From the NCBI GenBank assembly GCA_938048185.1, contig CALIVT010000003.1, positions 19,965-83,964 of the forward strand: a DNA stretch of 64,000 nucleotides, given 5' to 3'. A program made the position numbers and the translations under genes. The notes under the pieces are model-generated. The model ran no database searches. It saw nothing but the letters and a program-made list of their open reading frames with translations, and was not told the DNA's origin. Positions 19,151 through 29,725 of this stretch are shown here, one piece after another (position 1 is the stretch's first letter; the number at the start of each line of letters is the position of its first letter). The stretch comes from an uncultured Arenicella sp. Lineage in GTDB: Bacteria > Pseudomonadota > Gammaproteobacteria > Arenicellales > Arenicellaceae.

Positions 19151-20629
19151 CTAGGCAAGCGCAATATCGTATTGCTGCTGTTGGTAATGGGGGTCTACCT
19201 GCACGCTAATCGGCCGGTCAATAAATTCCTGCAGATCGGCCAGGCTGCTGGCTTCGTCGTCGGTAAACAAGTCTACTACCTGGCGTGAGGCGACAATGGT
19301 GTAAGCCTGTGCTTTGTACTGACGGTCTTCGCGTAGAATTTCGCGCAAAATTTCATAGCATACGGTTTGCGCCGTTTTAACAGTCCCTCGCCCGGAACAC
19401 ACCGGGCAGGTTTCACACATTACTTGTTCTAAGCTTTCGCGCACACGCTTGCGCGTGATTTCAACCAACCCCAATGGCGAAATATCAGTGACATTAATTT
19501 TGACTCGATCTTTGGAGATAGACGCATCCAATGCTGCCAGCACTTGCTTCTTATGTTTGCTACTTTGCATATCAATGAAATCAACAATGATAATACCGCC
19601 CAAGTTACGTAATCGCAGTTGATGTGCGATCTCGGTCGCGGCTTCCAAGTTAGTTTTAAATAAGGTGTCTTCTAAATTACGGCGCCCAACGTACGAGCCG
19701 GTATTCACGTCGATGGTCGTCATCGCTTCAGTTTGATCGATAATCATATCGCCACCCGACTTCAGCATTACCTTGCGGTCCATGGCATTTTCTAGCTCGC
19801 TCTCGATCGAGTACAAACCAAAAAGTGGCTGCTCGCCCGGATAGTATTCTAGTTTGCCGACAACTTCGGGAATAAAGTCTTTTGCGAAGTCGAGGGCCTT
19901 ATCGAATGTCTCCTTAGAGTCGATCCGAATTTTTTCTAAATCATCGTGCACCAAGTCGCGCATGGTCCGCAATGACAATGGCATATCCTCATGAATTTGC
20001 GTGGCCGGGCTGGACTGTCCCATCGCCGTACTTACGTACATCCAAACGCGTTGCAAAAAACGCATATCGTTAGCAATATCAGCGTCCGTTGCAGCCTCGG
20101 CCATGGTGCGAATAATAAAGCCGCCGCTCAACTCATTTTGCTGTATGTGGTCAGTGACTAACGCGAGCAAACGTTGGCGCTCTTGGTCATCTTCTATTTT
20201 TTGTGAAATACCAATATCTGAGCCATTAGGTAAGTAAACTAGGTGCCGTGATGGCACGCTTAATTCCATCGTCAGGCGCGCGCCCTTAGTTCCAATTGGG
20301 TCTTTGAGTACCTGCACGTAGACGCTCTTACCTTCATGCACTAGGTCTTGAATTGGGGGCGTTTCTTTGTAGTGACTGCTCGCAAATGCAGGGTCATTGC
20401 GAGCGATGTCGGCGGCGTGTAAGAAGCCATTCTTATCTAAGCCTATGTCAACAAACGCGGCTTGCATACCAGGTAACACACGCACCACCTTGCCTTTAAA
20501 TATATTGCCGACGATGCCGCGCGCTGATGATCGCTCTAAATGCAGTTCTTGTAAGCGCCCATTCTCAACCACCGCCACACGGGTCTCGCGCGGGGTTACG
20601 TTGATTAAAATTTCGTCTTTAGTCGCCAC
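19151..20629 (-). CDS. rng: Ribonuclease G
   Basis: RNase G is the endonuclease that matures the 5-prime end of 16S rRNA and degrades some mRNAs. The 492 residues match the short RNase G, not the longer RNase E. The S1 domain (GNIFKGKVVRVLPGMQAAFVDIG, about 40-62), the catalytic aspartates in TIDVNTGS and GGIIIVDFIDM, and the zinc-link CETCPVC are present. The start is a GTG at 20629 (MATKDEILIN), the only good choice near the family N-terminus. It lies between maf and yhdP in one long leftward run. Confidence 0.97.
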   Translation of the reverse strand: MATKDEILINVTPRETRVAVVENGRLQELHLERSSARGIVGNIFKGKVVRVLPGMQAAFVDIGLDKNGFLHAADIARNDPAFASSHYKETPPIQDLVHEGKSVYVQVLKDPIGTKGARLTMELSVPSRHLVYLPNGSDIGISQKIEDDQERQRLLALVTDHIQQNELSGGFIIRTMAEAATDADIANDMRFLQRVWMYVSTAMGQSSPATQIHEDMPLSLRTMRDLVHDDLEKIRIDSKETFDKALDFAKDFIPEVVGKLEYYPGEQPLFGLYSIESELENAMDRKVMLKSGGDMIIDQTEAMTTIDVNTGSYVGRRNLEDTLFKTNLEAATEIAHQLRLRNLGGIIIVDFIDMQSSKHKKQVLAALDASISKDRVKINVTDISPLGLVEITRKRVRESLEQVMCETCPVCSGRGTVKTAQTVCYEILREILREDRQYKAQAYTIVASRQVVDLFTDDEASSLADLQEFIDRPISVQVDPHYQQQQYDIALA

Positions 20630-20693
20630 AGCTGCTTACTTGAACCTGGTTAATTGTCTCTGTCTCTATTACTTGACCTGATTTAAACGATTG

Positions 20694-21302
20694 TCACAGC
20701 CAATTTCTGTCGATTGTGGCTAATAATTCATTTACTTCGCGCAGCGGCAAACCAACCACATTGCTATAACTACCATGGATAAGCTTAACCCAAGCTGAAG
20801 CAAAGCCCTGTATTGCATACGCGCCGGCTTTGTCTTGCGGTTCATTACTGTCCCAATAGCGCTGCATTTGCTCCTGCGTAATGCTGCCAAATTCAACATC
20901 GGTAACCCCTAACTTTATTGACAGCTTATCACGATGCATCAAGCATACTGCGGTCATGACCTGATGTTTATTGGCACTCAACGTTCGCCACATCGCACTC
21001 GCGTGCTCAAAGTCTCGGGGTTTACCAAAAATTTTGTCAGACTGCACAACGATGGTGTCTGCGGCGAGAATCGCAATATTATCGGCTTTGCTGGTATTCG
21101 AAGCCGCATCGTCTACAAGACTGGCAAACGCCGCGCGTGCTTTGTCGCGTGCAAGTCGAACCACAAAATCTTCAGCATGCTCACCGTCGTGTCGGCTTTC
21201 ATCGGTATTGGTCACGTGCACAGAAAACTCGACGCCCATGCTTTGCAGCAACTCTTTGCGACGCGGCGAGCCTGAGGCCAGCACTAGCGTTATAATTGGC
21301 AT
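20694..21302 (-). CDS. maf: Maf family nucleoside triphosphate pyrophosphatase
   Basis: Maf proteins hydrolyse non-canonical or modified nucleotides and pyrimidine triphosphates to monophosphates. The 202-residue product has the N-terminal LASGSPRRKELL (residues 8-19), the FVVRLARDKA helix, the catalytic AADTIVVQ and the C-terminal DKAGAYAIQGFASAWVKLIHGSYSNVVGLPL region. The last two segments place it closer to the YhdE-type (dTTP/UTP) enzymes. The ATG is two bases after the rlmH stop, so the genes are coupled. Confidence 0.96.
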   Translation of the reverse strand: MPIITLVLASGSPRRKELLQSMGVEFSVHVTNTDESRHDGEHAEDFVVRLARDKARAAFASLVDDAASNTSKADNIAILAADTIVVQSDKIFGKPRDFEHASAMWRTLSANKHQVMTAVCLMHRDKLSIKLGVTDVEFGSITQEQMQRYWDSNEPQDKAGAYAIQGFASAWVKLIHGSYSNVVGLPLREVNELLATIDRNWL

Positions 21303-21304
21303 TT

Positions 21305-21778
21305 TTAATCGCCTCGATGATAGGGTAAATTTGCGTTAATACTCCACGCTCGGTATAGCTGTTCAGCTAACATTACGCGCACCAGCGGGTGCGCAAAGGT
21401 TAACGCCGAGAGCGACCACTTACGATTTGCTGTCGCTAAATAACTAGGGTCTATACCTTCCGGCCCGCCAATCAAAATAGCAACGTCTTGGCTTTCGTCT
21501 ATCCAAGATTGCATGTTGCGTGCCAAATCTTCGGTGTCGATATGCTTGCCTTTGCGATCTAAGGCAATGACTAAGGTGCCCTTTGGTATAGCCGCCTGCA
21601 ACGCGTGCGCCTCATCGCGTAAAATACGCGCAGTATCAGCATTTTTGCCACGTTTTTTAGCGGGTATTTCGAGCAACTCTAATTCGCAGAGCTTGGGCAT
21701 CCGCTGTGCGTACTCCTTAAAACCCTGTTCGACCCATGACGGCATTCGAGTACCGACCGCCAGCAACTTAATACGCAC
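21305..21778 (-). CDS. rlmH: 23S rRNA (pseudouridine1915-N3)-methyltransferase RlmH
   Basis: RlmH is a SPOUT methyltransferase that modifies pseudouridine 1915 of 23S rRNA in helix 69. At 157 residues it has the usual length. The family signatures are [15 protein letters not shown] at the N-terminus, [10 protein letters not shown], the knotted SAM site ILIGGPEGI and the C-terminal NLPYHRGD. The start is GTG at 21778. It follows the nadD-rsfS gene by 44 bases, the usual gammaproteobacterial order. Confidence 0.97.
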   Translation of the reverse strand: MRIKLLAVGTRMPSWVEQGFKEYAQRMPKLCELELLEIPAKKRGKNADTARILRDEAHALQAAIPKGTLVIALDRKGKHIDTEDLARNMQSWIDESQDVAILIGGPEGIDPSYLATANRKWSLSALTFAHPLVRVMLAEQLYRAWSINANLPYHRGD

Positions 21779-21822
21779 GTCGAAAGCTACGCTGGCGGCA
21801 TTGGGTTGGTGTTGAAGTGCGC

Positions 21823-22884
21823 TTAGTCGTCTTGCTCTGCGCGGTGCTTTTTGACCAAGGCTCGAACATCTTCATCCCATAATTTTTCCAAGTCATAGTA
21901 CTCGCGCACTTCTGGACGCATTACATGCAAGACGACATCGCCAAAGTCGACTAGCACCCACTCACCCACGTCAGCGCCATCTTGGTTCAGAGGCTTGACG
22001 CCTTGCTTGCGCAAACTATCCGAAGCCGAGCGCGCTAGAGCTTTAACGTGGGTGTCAGAGGTACCGCTGGCAACCACCATAAAATCGGCGAAATCGGAGA
22101 TATCAGCGATATCGATAACTCGGATGTCGTGGCCTTTGATGTCTTCAAGCGCGGCAACAACCTGGTCTTTAACTTGTTCTGGTTTCATGCCGCGTATTCT
22201 ATACAGTTGCTGAGTTTTTATATAGTTGAAAACGGACTCACTTAGGAATTCTTTGCACAATTTTAACGGTTTATGCGCCAACCGTTCTGTTGCTGGTCCG
22301 ACACTCGGTTGATTGCTAAGTTCTGCCCTGATTTCGGAGGATGAAATCGCAAACTCGCTGTGCTGGAAAACCCATATTTGGCCATCGTTAACACTATTTA
22401 GCCCAGCAGGTGACGCCACTAAGCGTTGCGCTAACTCGGCGGGCAATTGCAATTTAAAACCGGGCCGATTTAGTACCACCCAGTTACTCTGATCAAGCAA
22501 TTCTGCGTACCGATGCCAAGTCGGCAAGCTGAGCAAACTATCGCCCCCAATAATTACGCTTATCGAGCAATTCGGATAGCGTGTCTTGAATGTCTCAACG
22601 GTATCAATGGTGTAAGATTTCGTTTGCCGTCGTATCTCAGTGTCGTCGGCAATGAACTGAGGGTCTCCATCAAGAGCCAGTTTCAGCATCGTAAAGCGAT
22701 CTTCAATGCTGGCGCTAATTTCTCCCTTGTGCGGCGGCCTCGCACTTAGAACAAAGTGAACTCGATCGAATTCAAGGTGTTCACACAGCAGCTTAACCGA
22801 ATTTATATGCCCCAAATGAATAGGGTCAAAAGTGCCGCCGAAAATGGCGATTCTGGGCTTAGGTGCGGATATGTCCGTCACCAT
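21823..22884 (-). CDS. nadD-rsfS: Fused nicotinate-nucleotide adenylyltransferase and ribosome silencing factor (NadD-RsfS)
   Basis: One uninterrupted frame encodes two proteins that are normally separate. Residues 1-232 are NadD (nicotinate mononucleotide to deamido-NAD), with [12 protein letters not shown] (nucleotide-binding HxGH), [14 protein letters not shown] and ISSSEIR. Residues 233-353 are RsfS (blocks ribosomal subunit joining by binding uL14), with [33 protein letters not shown] and [10 protein letters not shown]. The junction reads [11 protein letters not shown]: the old RsfS start Met (ATG at 22188) is kept, no stop precedes it, and there is no clear ribosome-binding site for a separate start. 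ATG at 22884 was chosen; it overlaps proA by 26 bases, and the frame is open further upstream. A second product from the internal ATG remains possible. Confidence 0.93.
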   Translation of the reverse strand: MVTDISAPKPRIAIFGGTFDPIHLGHINSVKLLCEHLEFDRVHFVLSARPPHKGEISASIEDRFTMLKLALDGDPQFIADDTEIRRQTKSYTIDTVETFKTRYPNCSISVIIGGDSLLSLPTWHRYAELLDQSNWVVLNRPGFKLQLPAELAQRLVASPAGLNSVNDGQIWVFQHSEFAISSSEIRAELSNQPSVGPATERLAHKPLKLCKEFLSESVFNYIKTQQLYRIRGMKPEQVKDQVVAALEDIKGHDIRVIDIADISDFADFMVVASGTSDTHVKALARSASDSLRKQGVKPLNQDGADVGEWVLVDFGDVVLHVMRPEVREYYDLEKLWDEDVRALVKKHRAEQDD

Positions 22885-24112
22885 AAACCACATATTTCTG
22901 AGACGTAAGCCCCGCCAAGCCAACCGGGCCGCGCGCGTGTAGCTTGTCAGTGCTAATGCCAATCTCGGCACCTAAGCCATATTCAAAGCCATCGGCAAAG
23001 CGGGTAGACGCGTTTACCATAACCGAGCTCGAATCAACTTCGGCAATAAATTGCCGCCCGGTGGTGTAGTTTTCGGTCACAATGCTTTCGGTATGAGCCG
23101 AACCATGCGCGTCAATATGTGCCACCGCCTGCGCAAAGTCAGAGACGACTCGAATTGCTAAAATTGGCGCGAGATACTCGGTATCCCAGTCTTCGTCGGT
23201 CGCAGCCTGCATCTCAACAAGTGCGCACGTTTGTTCACAACCACGCAGCGCAACGCCCTTTTCAATATAAGCAACGCACAAACGCGGCAAAATATCATTC
23301 GCCACTGAAACATGCACCAAAAGAGTCTCCATTGCGTTGCACACCCCGTAACGATGAGTCTTTGAATTCAGCGCAATTGCGAACGCCTTCTCCAGATCAG
23401 CATCTTTATCTATGTAAACGTGGCAGATGCCGTCGAGGTGCTTAATCACCGGCACCGTTGCGTCGCGACTGATTCGCTCGATCAAGCTCTTGCCGCCCCG
23501 AGGGACAATCACATCGACAAATTCAGGCATGCTAATCAACTGGCCGACCGCGTCGCGATCAGTCGTCTCAATCACTTGCACTGCATCACTTGGCAAGCCA
23601 ACGTCATTTAGGCCTTGCGCAATACACTTGGCAATTGCCATGTTTGAATGAATTGCTTCGGACCCACCGCGCAAAATAGTGGCGTTACCGGACTTTAAAC
23701 ATAAAATAGCCGCGTCGACTGTGACGTTAGGTCGTGACTCGTAAATAATGCCAATGACGCCAAGCGGAACACGCATCTTACCCACCTGAATGCCGCTAGG
23801 GCGATAACTCAAATCGGTGACCTCACCAATAGGGTCAGCGAGCGCAGCGACTTGCCGACAACCGTCGGCCATCGCAGCGATGCCAGCTTCACTCAACTCT
23901 AAGCGATCTAACAGGGCTGCGTCCAAGCCACTATCGCGCCCCGCACTAAGGTCTTTAGCGTTCGCCTCACGCAAAATCGTAAGCGAGGACTCTAGCCGTG
24001 CGGCAATAGCGCGCAAGGCGGCATTTTTGTCACCACACGTAGCACGCGCCATCTGGCGTGCTGCGACTCGGGCGTTCTGCCCAACGGATTGCATGTACTC
24101 TACTACGTTCAC
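22859..24112 (-). CDS. proA: Gamma-glutamyl phosphate reductase (glutamate-5-semialdehyde dehydrogenase)
   Basis: ProA reduces gamma-glutamyl phosphate with NADPH to glutamate semialdehyde in proline synthesis. The 417-residue aldehyde-dehydrogenase-fold protein shows [45 protein letters not shown], the catalytic cysteine in [15 protein letters not shown] and the C-terminal [21 protein letters not shown]. The start used is GTG at 24112 behind a GAGA sequence; ATG at 24094 is an alternative. proB is not in the window. proA directly before nadD is also the Pseudomonas order. Confidence 0.97.
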   Translation of the reverse strand: MNVVEYMQSVGQNARVAARQMARATCGDKNAALRAIAARLESSLTILREANAKDLSAGRDSGLDAALLDRLELSEAGIAAMADGCRQVAALADPIGEVTDLSYRPSGIQVGKMRVPLGVIGIIYESRPNVTVDAAILCLKSGNATILRGGSEAIHSNMAIAKCIAQGLNDVGLPSDAVQVIETTDRDAVGQLISMPEFVDVIVPRGGKSLIERISRDATVPVIKHLDGICHVYIDKDADLEKAFAIALNSKTHRYGVCNAMETLLVHVSVANDILPRLCVAYIEKGVALRGCEQTCALVEMQAATDEDWDTEYLAPILAIRVVSDFAQAVAHIDAHGSAHTESIVTENYTTGRQFIAEVDSSSVMVNASTRFADGFEYGLGAEIGISTDKLHARGPVGLAGLTSQKYVVYGDGHIRT

Positions 24113-24208
24113 TTTAGTCTCTTGGTTTTCGTTATACAGCGCGTTTAGATTTTGCGCTTTGATAATCGTTTATATTTCGAACCCTGATTATTTAGGTGAG
24201 TATCTAAA

Positions 24209-25252
24209 TTAAGCACTCACGGTACTTGCCAATTCAACGCCACAGAGTTTGGCGCAAAGCTGTTCGATTTGATACCAGACATTGCCTACTTCAGAATAGC
24301 GCTGACCTTTTACCGTTTGGTCAAGGTGTGCCGCGTGTTCTAGCGCGTCATACCACGCCGCTGAGGACAGTCGATTTAACGCGGCATTTACTGCGGGCTC
24401 ACGCTTATTCCAAATACGATTTTGTTTAAACAACATGCCACGATTTTGGCCTTGCTCTACGCCCGCTGCGATCGCTGCCAATACTCGAATTTCACGCACC
24501 AAGGCCCACACAACGATAACCGGCTCGATGCCCTCAGACTGAAGGCGGCTTTTAATTCTAAGCGCTCGAGTAAAATCGCCAAGCAGGCAGCCGTCGGTTA
24601 ATGCGTATACGTCAAAACGGGCTTGATCGGCTAAGCTCTCATTCACTAACGTTAACGTCACTGCGCCATCTTTAGCTAATACTTGCAGCTTATCTATTTC
24701 TTGTGCTGCCGCCATAACATTGCCTTCGAGCTGCTCACTCATCAACTCAATAACGCCGTTTTCAACACGCAACGAGCGACTTTGTAAGCGCTTTTTTAAC
24801 CACGCGGGGAACTGTTGTTGCGACACGTCATAACCGTCGGCTAGCCAACCAACCGATTCAATCGCGCTGACCCATTTAGCCGAGCGCTGGCGCTTGTCTA
24901 ACGCCGGCATTAGAATAATCAAAATATCGTCTTCGGCCGGGTTTTGACAGTATTCAGTAATGGCCTTAGTGCCGGGCGCGCCAAGCGCCTTAGGCACGCG
25001 AAACTCGATGATACGTCGCTCGGCAAATAACGACATTGCCTGGCCTGCACCGGTGAGCTTATTCCAGTCAAAGCCAGCTTCGAGCTGATATTTCAATCGC
25101 TCAGTGAACCCGTGCTCGCGTAGCGCATTACGCACGCCATCCAACGCCTCTTCTATTAATAGGGGCTCGTTGCCATTTAGTAAAATAACTTTTGGCAGTT
25201 GTGCGCCGCTGGCTTTTAAACGAGACGCTAATTCTTCAAGTACAACGCGCAT
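24209..25252 (-). CDS. holA: DNA polymerase III delta subunit
   Basis: HolA is the clamp-loader subunit that opens the beta sliding clamp. The 347 residues fit the family. Visible segments are PKVILLNGNEPLLIEEALDGVRNALREHGF (about 20-49, opening strand-helix), RIIEFRVPKALG, ALDKRQRSAKWVSAIE, the LSEQLEGN-like MSEQLEGNVMAAAQEIDKL, and the C-terminal helical domain with LGDFTRALRI. It lies between lptE and proA on the same strand, 17 bases after lptE, as usual. Confidence 0.95.
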   Translation of the reverse strand: MRVVLEELASRLKASGAQLPKVILLNGNEPLLIEEALDGVRNALREHGFTERLKYQLEAGFDWNKLTGAGQAMSLFAERRIIEFRVPKALGAPGTKAITEYCQNPAEDDILIILMPALDKRQRSAKWVSAIESVGWLADGYDVSQQQFPAWLKKRLQSRSLRVENGVIELMSEQLEGNVMAAAQEIDKLQVLAKDGAVTLTLVNESLADQARFDVYALTDGCLLGDFTRALRIKSRLQSEGIEPVIVVWALVREIRVLAAIAAGVEQGQNRGMLFKQNRIWNKREPAVNAALNRLSSAAWYDALEHAAHLDQTVKGQRYSEVGNVWYQIEQLCAKLCGVELASTVSA

Positions 25253-25269
25253 TGCATTGAACCTTTGAG

Positions 25270-25812
25270 TTACTTACCAGGATTATTATCACCAGACTCG
25301 CGAGGCTTTCCCGGCTGGTAGCCAGTAATAGTCGAAAGTTGACGTACGATGCGCAATGACGCTTCCTCTTCCATACTTTCCAGCAGTTCAGCTTCTTCTG
25401 CCTCAGACTCAACCACTCGTTCTGGGTCGAAGTTATAGCGACGAGATTCCGTGAGACTAGTCACCTTTCTCACTTTTTCACCGTCAAGGCCATCCAGAGA
25501 GTAGGTAACGCTAAAAACTAAGTTATAACTATTTGCTTTGCCACGTTCATCCAGGGTGCCGACCGTACGCTTGACGGAGGCATTGCTTACATTTAGAACC
25601 ACATCGGCGGCGCTCCGAGCACCCGCAACTTCAGCGCCCGCTTTACTCACGATACGCTCGAGCTGATCTTTAAAGGTGCCCTCGGGCGCCAGCACAAACA
25701 TATTTTTAATCCCCTCATCGAGCGGAATATTGCCACGCAAGTGAAAACCACAAGCCGTAATCGAGACAGCCAAAGTCAATAGAAGTGCGGTGCGCGTCAT
25801 AGTGTTGAGCAT
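25270..25812 (-). CDS. lptE: LPS-assembly lipoprotein LptE
   Basis: LptE is the outer-membrane lipoprotein that plugs the LptD barrel and helps insert lipopolysaccharide into the outer leaflet. The 180-residue product has a signal peptide with lipobox SITAC (Cys about residue 21) followed by GFHLRGN, the hallmark of the family. The charged C-terminal part ends with a conserved Arg/Gln helix (ASLRIVRQLSTI). An in-frame second Met (residue 5) could be the real start. It sits between leuS and holA, which confirms the assignment. Confidence 0.96.
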   Translation of the reverse strand: MLNTMTRTALLLTLAVSITACGFHLRGNIPLDEGIKNMFVLAPEGTFKDQLERIVSKAGAEVAGARSAADVVLNVSNASVKRTVGTLDERGKANSYNLVFSVTYSLDGLDGEKVRKVTSLTESRRYNFDPERVVESEAEEAELLESMEEEASLRIVRQLSTITGYQPGKPRESGDNNPGK

Positions 25813-25895
25813 GTTGAGACCCTTTTCTTAAGAGGTTTTTTTGATGTTATCTAATTTATCAGTCGATTTTATCGCAAGCTAAGACCTATGAGGAA

Positions 25896-28496
25896 TTAAT
25901 TCGCGACAATATTGACCAGCTTATTCGGTACCACAATCACTTTACGAACGGTAACACCTTCTAGAAAGCGTTGCACATTCTCGTCAGCCAGCGCCATGAC
26001 TTCGACGTCGTCTTTGCTGGCTAATGCGGCGACTTCTAGCTTGGCACGTAGCTTGCCGTTAACTTGCACCACGTAAGTAATTTCATCTTTCACCAGCGCC
26101 GACTCATCAACGGCTAACCAGCCACTGTCATATAACGACTTCGCATCGCCATAGACCGACCATAAATGTTCACATAAATGTGGCGTTACCGGTGTCAATA
26201 TTTTAATCAAGGTATAGCACGCCTCTGCCAGCACCGCATTCGCATGGTCAGCCATAGATGGGAAATCGGCTTTTTCGATTGCGTTAGTGAGTTCCATTGC
26301 CGCCGCCACCACGGTGTTAAAGTGTTGACGTTCATAGTCAAATAAAACCCGCTGCGTAATCGTGTGCGTAATCAAACGCAGAGCTTTAGCCCCACCGTTT
26401 GCATTTTCAAGATTGTCTATTGGCTGTAAATTTACCGTCGCTAAGGTCTCGGCATGCTTATCGAATAAATTCCACACCCGGCGCAAGAAACGAGAGCCGC
26501 CGGCAATAGCGTCGTCATTCCATTCCAGAGATTGGTCAGGCGGCGCCGCAAACATGGTGAACAGACGCACCGTATCAGCACCAAACTTATCAATCATGCT
26601 TTGCGGGTCAACACCGTTGTTTTTTGACTTGGACATTTTCTCAACGCCGCCGATTTGCACGGCCTGACCGTCAGCCATCAACACGGCGGCCAATGGCTTA
26701 CCTTTGTCGTCCAGCGTTAGTTCAACCTCTTTGGGGTTATAGAACTTTGTTTTACCATCAACATCTACTCGAAAGTAGGTCTCCGCCGTCACCATACCTT
26801 GAGTCAATAAGCGGGTGAATGGCTCATCAGAACGAATCAGACCGACGTCGCGCATTAATTTATGAAAGAAGCGCGCGTATAAAAGGTGCATAACGGCGTG
26901 CTCAATACCGCCCACGTACTGATCAACCGGCAACCAGTGATCGGCCCGTTCGTCTAACATCGCTGTATCCAGCCCCGGGCAGCAATAGCGCGCGTAATAC
27001 CAAGACGACTCAAAGAAGGTGTCAAACGTGTCGGTCTCGCGCGTTGCTGCCTCGCCCGTCAGCGGATGTACCGTGTCGATAAAGGAACGCATTTTCTTGA
27101 TCGGCGACCCAACACCATCCATCACCACATCGGTTGGAAGCTCAACTGGGAATTCGGTTGCCGGAGTTGGGTTACCATCCGCGTCGTAGATAAACGGAAT
27201 TGGACAACCCCAATAGCGTTGACGAGAGACTCCCCAATCACGTAATCGGTAGTTGATTTTTTGCTCACCCTTGTTGTTTGCCTGCAACCATTCGGTAATG
27301 CTGATTTTTGCTTGCTCAGATGTTTGACCATCAAATTCGCCAGAATTTTTCAACACACCGTAATCAGTGTAAGCCTCGGAGCTTATATCCAACTCACCAT
27401 CAACCGGGTATACCACTGGCTTAATTTGGATGCCGTATTTCGATGCGAACTCGTGATCACGTTGATCGTGTGCGGGCACCGCCATAACCGCACCGGTGCC
27501 ATAACTCATCAATACAAAGTTCGCGCACCAAACAGGCACCGCATCGCCACTTATCGGGTGCTTAGCAGTAACGCCTAAACTCACACCAAGTTTTTCCATG
27601 GTCTCCATGTCTGCCTCAGCGGTTGAGCTTTGGGCACATTGCTTGCGAAATGCAGCAATCTCGTCACTCGTCTGCGACGCGTTGATCGCAAGCGGGTGGT
27701 CGGACGCAACCGCTAAGTAGGTTACTCCCATGATAGTGTCGGGCCGGGTGGTAAAAACACGCAGGTTATCCTCACCATCGATTGCAAATTCAGCCTCGGC
27801 ACCTACCGATTTGCCAATCCAGTTGCGCTGCATAGTTTTAACCGCATCTGGCCAACCGTCTAAGTCATCTAAACTACTCAATAACTCCTCGGCGTAATCA
27901 GTAATTTTAATAAACCACTGCGGGATCTTTTTCTTTTCAACGAGCGCGCCAGAACGCCAGCCGCGGCCATCGATTACTTGTTCATTCGCCAGTACTGTTT
28001 GGTCGACCGGGTCCCAATTGACCTCACTCTCTTTTTTATAGACCAAGCCACGTTCATAAAGTTTAGTGAAGAACCATTGCTCCCACTTATAATAGTCAGG
28101 CTTGCAGGTTGCTAATTCACGCTCCCAGTCATAGCTAAACCCCAAACGTTTGAGCTGCTCGCGCATGTGAGCGATATTGTCATCCGTCCACGGTGCGGGT
28201 GCAGTATTGTTTTGAATTGCCGCATTTTCAGCAGGCAGGCCAAATGCGTCCCAGCCCATTGGGTGCAATACGTTTTTGCCCAGCATTCGCTGGTAGCGAC
28301 TGATCACGTCACCGATGGTGTAGTTGCGTACATGCCCCATGTGCAGCTTGCCTGAAGGGTATGGGAACATCTCTAGGCAGTAAAATTTTTCCTTACTGCT
28401 GTCTTCTACCGCTCGATAGACGTTAGTTTCAGTCCAGTGTTTCTGAATGTCGAGTTCGATGGCTTGCGGATTATATTCTTGCTGCGTATGTGGCAT
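25896..28496 (-). CDS. leuS: Leucyl-tRNA synthetase
   Basis: LeuRS charges tRNA-Leu. The 866-residue product begins [16 protein letters not shown] and has the class I HIGH signature in [19 protein letters not shown], the KMSKS loop in [16 protein letters not shown], the editing domain with [16 protein letters not shown], and the C-terminal [13 protein letters not shown]. The start ATG at 28496 is unambiguous. It is preceded by a 20-bp palindrome at 28519-28538 that may act in its expression. It is followed by lptE after 83 bases. Confidence 0.98.
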   Translation of the reverse strand: MPHTQQEYNPQAIELDIQKHWTETNVYRAVEDSSKEKFYCLEMFPYPSGKLHMGHVRNYTIGDVISRYQRMLGKNVLHPMGWDAFGLPAENAAIQNNTAPAPWTDDNIAHMREQLKRLGFSYDWERELATCKPDYYKWEQWFFTKLYERGLVYKKESEVNWDPVDQTVLANEQVIDGRGWRSGALVEKKKIPQWFIKITDYAEELLSSLDDLDGWPDAVKTMQRNWIGKSVGAEAEFAIDGEDNLRVFTTRPDTIMGVTYLAVASDHPLAINASQTSDEIAAFRKQCAQSSTAEADMETMEKLGVSLGVTAKHPISGDAVPVWCANFVLMSYGTGAVMAVPAHDQRDHEFASKYGIQIKPVVYPVDGELDISSEAYTDYGVLKNSGEFDGQTSEQAKISITEWLQANNKGEQKINYRLRDWGVSRQRYWGCPIPFIYDADGNPTPATEFPVELPTDVVMDGVGSPIKKMRSFIDTVHPLTGEAATRETDTFDTFFESSWYYARYCCPGLDTAMLDERADHWLPVDQYVGGIEHAVMHLLYARFFHKLMRDVGLIRSDEPFTRLLTQGMVTAETYFRVDVDGKTKFYNPKEVELTLDDKGKPLAAVLMADGQAVQIGGVEKMSKSKNNGVDPQSMIDKFGADTVRLFTMFAAPPDQSLEWNDDAIAGGSRFLRRVWNLFDKHAETLATVNLQPIDNLENANGGAKALRLITHTITQRVLFDYERQHFNTVVAAAMELTNAIEKADFPSMADHANAVLAEACYTLIKILTPVTPHLCEHLWSVYGDAKSLYDSGWLAVDESALVKDEITYVVQVNGKLRAKLEVAALASKDDVEVMALADENVQRFLEGVTVRKVIVVPNKLVNIVAN

Positions 28497-28518
28497 TGCT
28501 ACGTCGTTACTTTTCTCA

Positions 28519-28538
28519 ATTGACTCGCGCGAGTCAAT
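28519..28538. promoter_or_regulatory. 20-bp perfect palindrome upstream of leuS
   Basis: ATTGACTCGCGCGAGTCAAT is its own reverse complement and ends 22 bases before the leuS ATG. It may be a dimeric repressor operator or a leader hairpin. There is no T-run to make it a terminator for the gene upstream. Assignment is inference. Confidence 0.55.
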
Positions 28539-28593
28539 GGCTCAAATTTAGCCGAGTATTGTAGCGTTTTTGGCGCGCTAGTGTAGAGATTCC

Positions 28594-29616
28594 TTAATTC
28601 GCGTCATGCGGCAGGTAACCCGCAAGCTCAGAATAACCATCGACGGCTGAGCGCTGCTGCTGACCCAAGATGCCATTGTTGTAGCGTGGCGCCTTAGCCG
28701 CGTCGACTCGGTAGCTCATGTCTTTAAAGGCCGTATCAAAACGCGCATCGGTAACGGCGACGTTACGAGTTTGAGACGAGAAATCACCCAGCTTTTCTGG
28801 GCAGAGTTCGTGACTAAAACGCTTAAAGCCATCAAAGCTAACGTTTTCCTCGATAAAGCGATCACTCGCGTGAATCAGCGTGCGGCACAATTGATGCAGG
28901 AAATCACCGCCGTCACCATGCTCGCAAACGACGGTCAGTGCGCCACCAGATAATTCAGGAAAATGACTTGGCTCACCAGAGTTGAGCAGCGTGACCTCAA
29001 AGACCTGCCGACTACCCACCATTTGCGACGCCACTACTCGTAACTCTTGACCATCAATACGCACTTGGGCCAGCAACTCATCAATCGGTTTAACCACCGC
29101 CTGGCAAGCGAACTCGGTGCGATTACCCGCCATCAACGGCAAGTCTAGATGGCAGTTGAATGGGGTAGTAACACGCTTAGCCTCGCCCACTCTGAGAGTG
29201 AGCAGCTCTCTGACTTCGTGTTCACGCGCTTTTTTCACAGCAAGCATCGCGGTTTGTACAATCTCTGAGGTTGGTGCCGTGTCTTCGATTAGCCAGCGGC
29301 GGCCGTATACTAATTTAGTTTGGGCAGCTATTTCAGGTGAGGCCGGATAGTTTTCTTTGCCAAAAACACCCACGATTAAATATAAGCCAGACCCTTCTTG
29401 GCCCGCGAATAGCTGATAACCATCAGGAATCGACACGCAGGCGAGCACATTTGCTAGATTGTCTAAATTCCGTTCGACGTCCAAATACTGTTGTGGCACG
29501 GCCTGCTGCCCATTGGCCAAGGAGATGGTCGGCGCGAACGCCAAGGGCACTTCACCAAACTCGTTAGTGCGTGCACGTCGATTGCCTTGAATAAGCTGAA
29601 GAATAGGAACGCTCAT
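28594..29616 (-). CDS. Conserved-looking protein of unknown function
   Basis: The 340-residue soluble protein has no signal peptide and no obvious membrane helix. It starts MSVPILQLIQGNRRART, has a mixed alpha/beta composition with several Cys and His residues (for example VVCEHGDGGDFLHQLCRTLIHASDRFIEENVSFDGFKRFSHELCPEKLG around 235-280), and ends DGYSELAGYLPHDAN. I do not recognise the family. The codon pattern and good start (ATG at 29616) support a real gene. It lies 97 bases ahead of leuS on the same strand, with the leuS palindrome between, so it may be a separate transcript. Confidence 0.75.
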   Translation of the reverse strand: MSVPILQLIQGNRRARTNEFGEVPLAFAPTISLANGQQAVPQQYLDVERNLDNLANVLACVSIPDGYQLFAGQEGSGLYLIVGVFGKENYPASPEIAAQTKLVYGRRWLIEDTAPTSEIVQTAMLAVKKAREHEVRELLTLRVGEAKRVTTPFNCHLDLPLMAGNRTEFACQAVVKPIDELLAQVRIDGQELRVVASQMVGSRQVFEVTLLNSGEPSHFPELSGGALTVVCEHGDGGDFLHQLCRTLIHASDRFIEENVSFDGFKRFSHELCPEKLGDFSSQTRNVAVTDARFDTAFKDMSYRVDAAKAPRYNNGILGQQQRSAVDGYSELAGYLPHDAN

Positions 29617-29725
29617 CTAAAAGTCTCGCCTAAATTCCGGTTATTTATTTACTTAATTAGACCGGAATTATGCCCACATCTCGCAACGACAGTGTGAATA
29701 TAATATTGCAATAAAGTGACAATTG

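Noticed and set aside
22885..22971. N-terminal extension of nadD
   Set aside because: It lies wholly inside the proA coding region in another frame; the NadD fold starts at PRIAIFGG just after the chosen ATG.
25813..25895. Terminator between leuS and lptE
   Set aside because: A T-run is present but no stem with convincing pairing was found before it.
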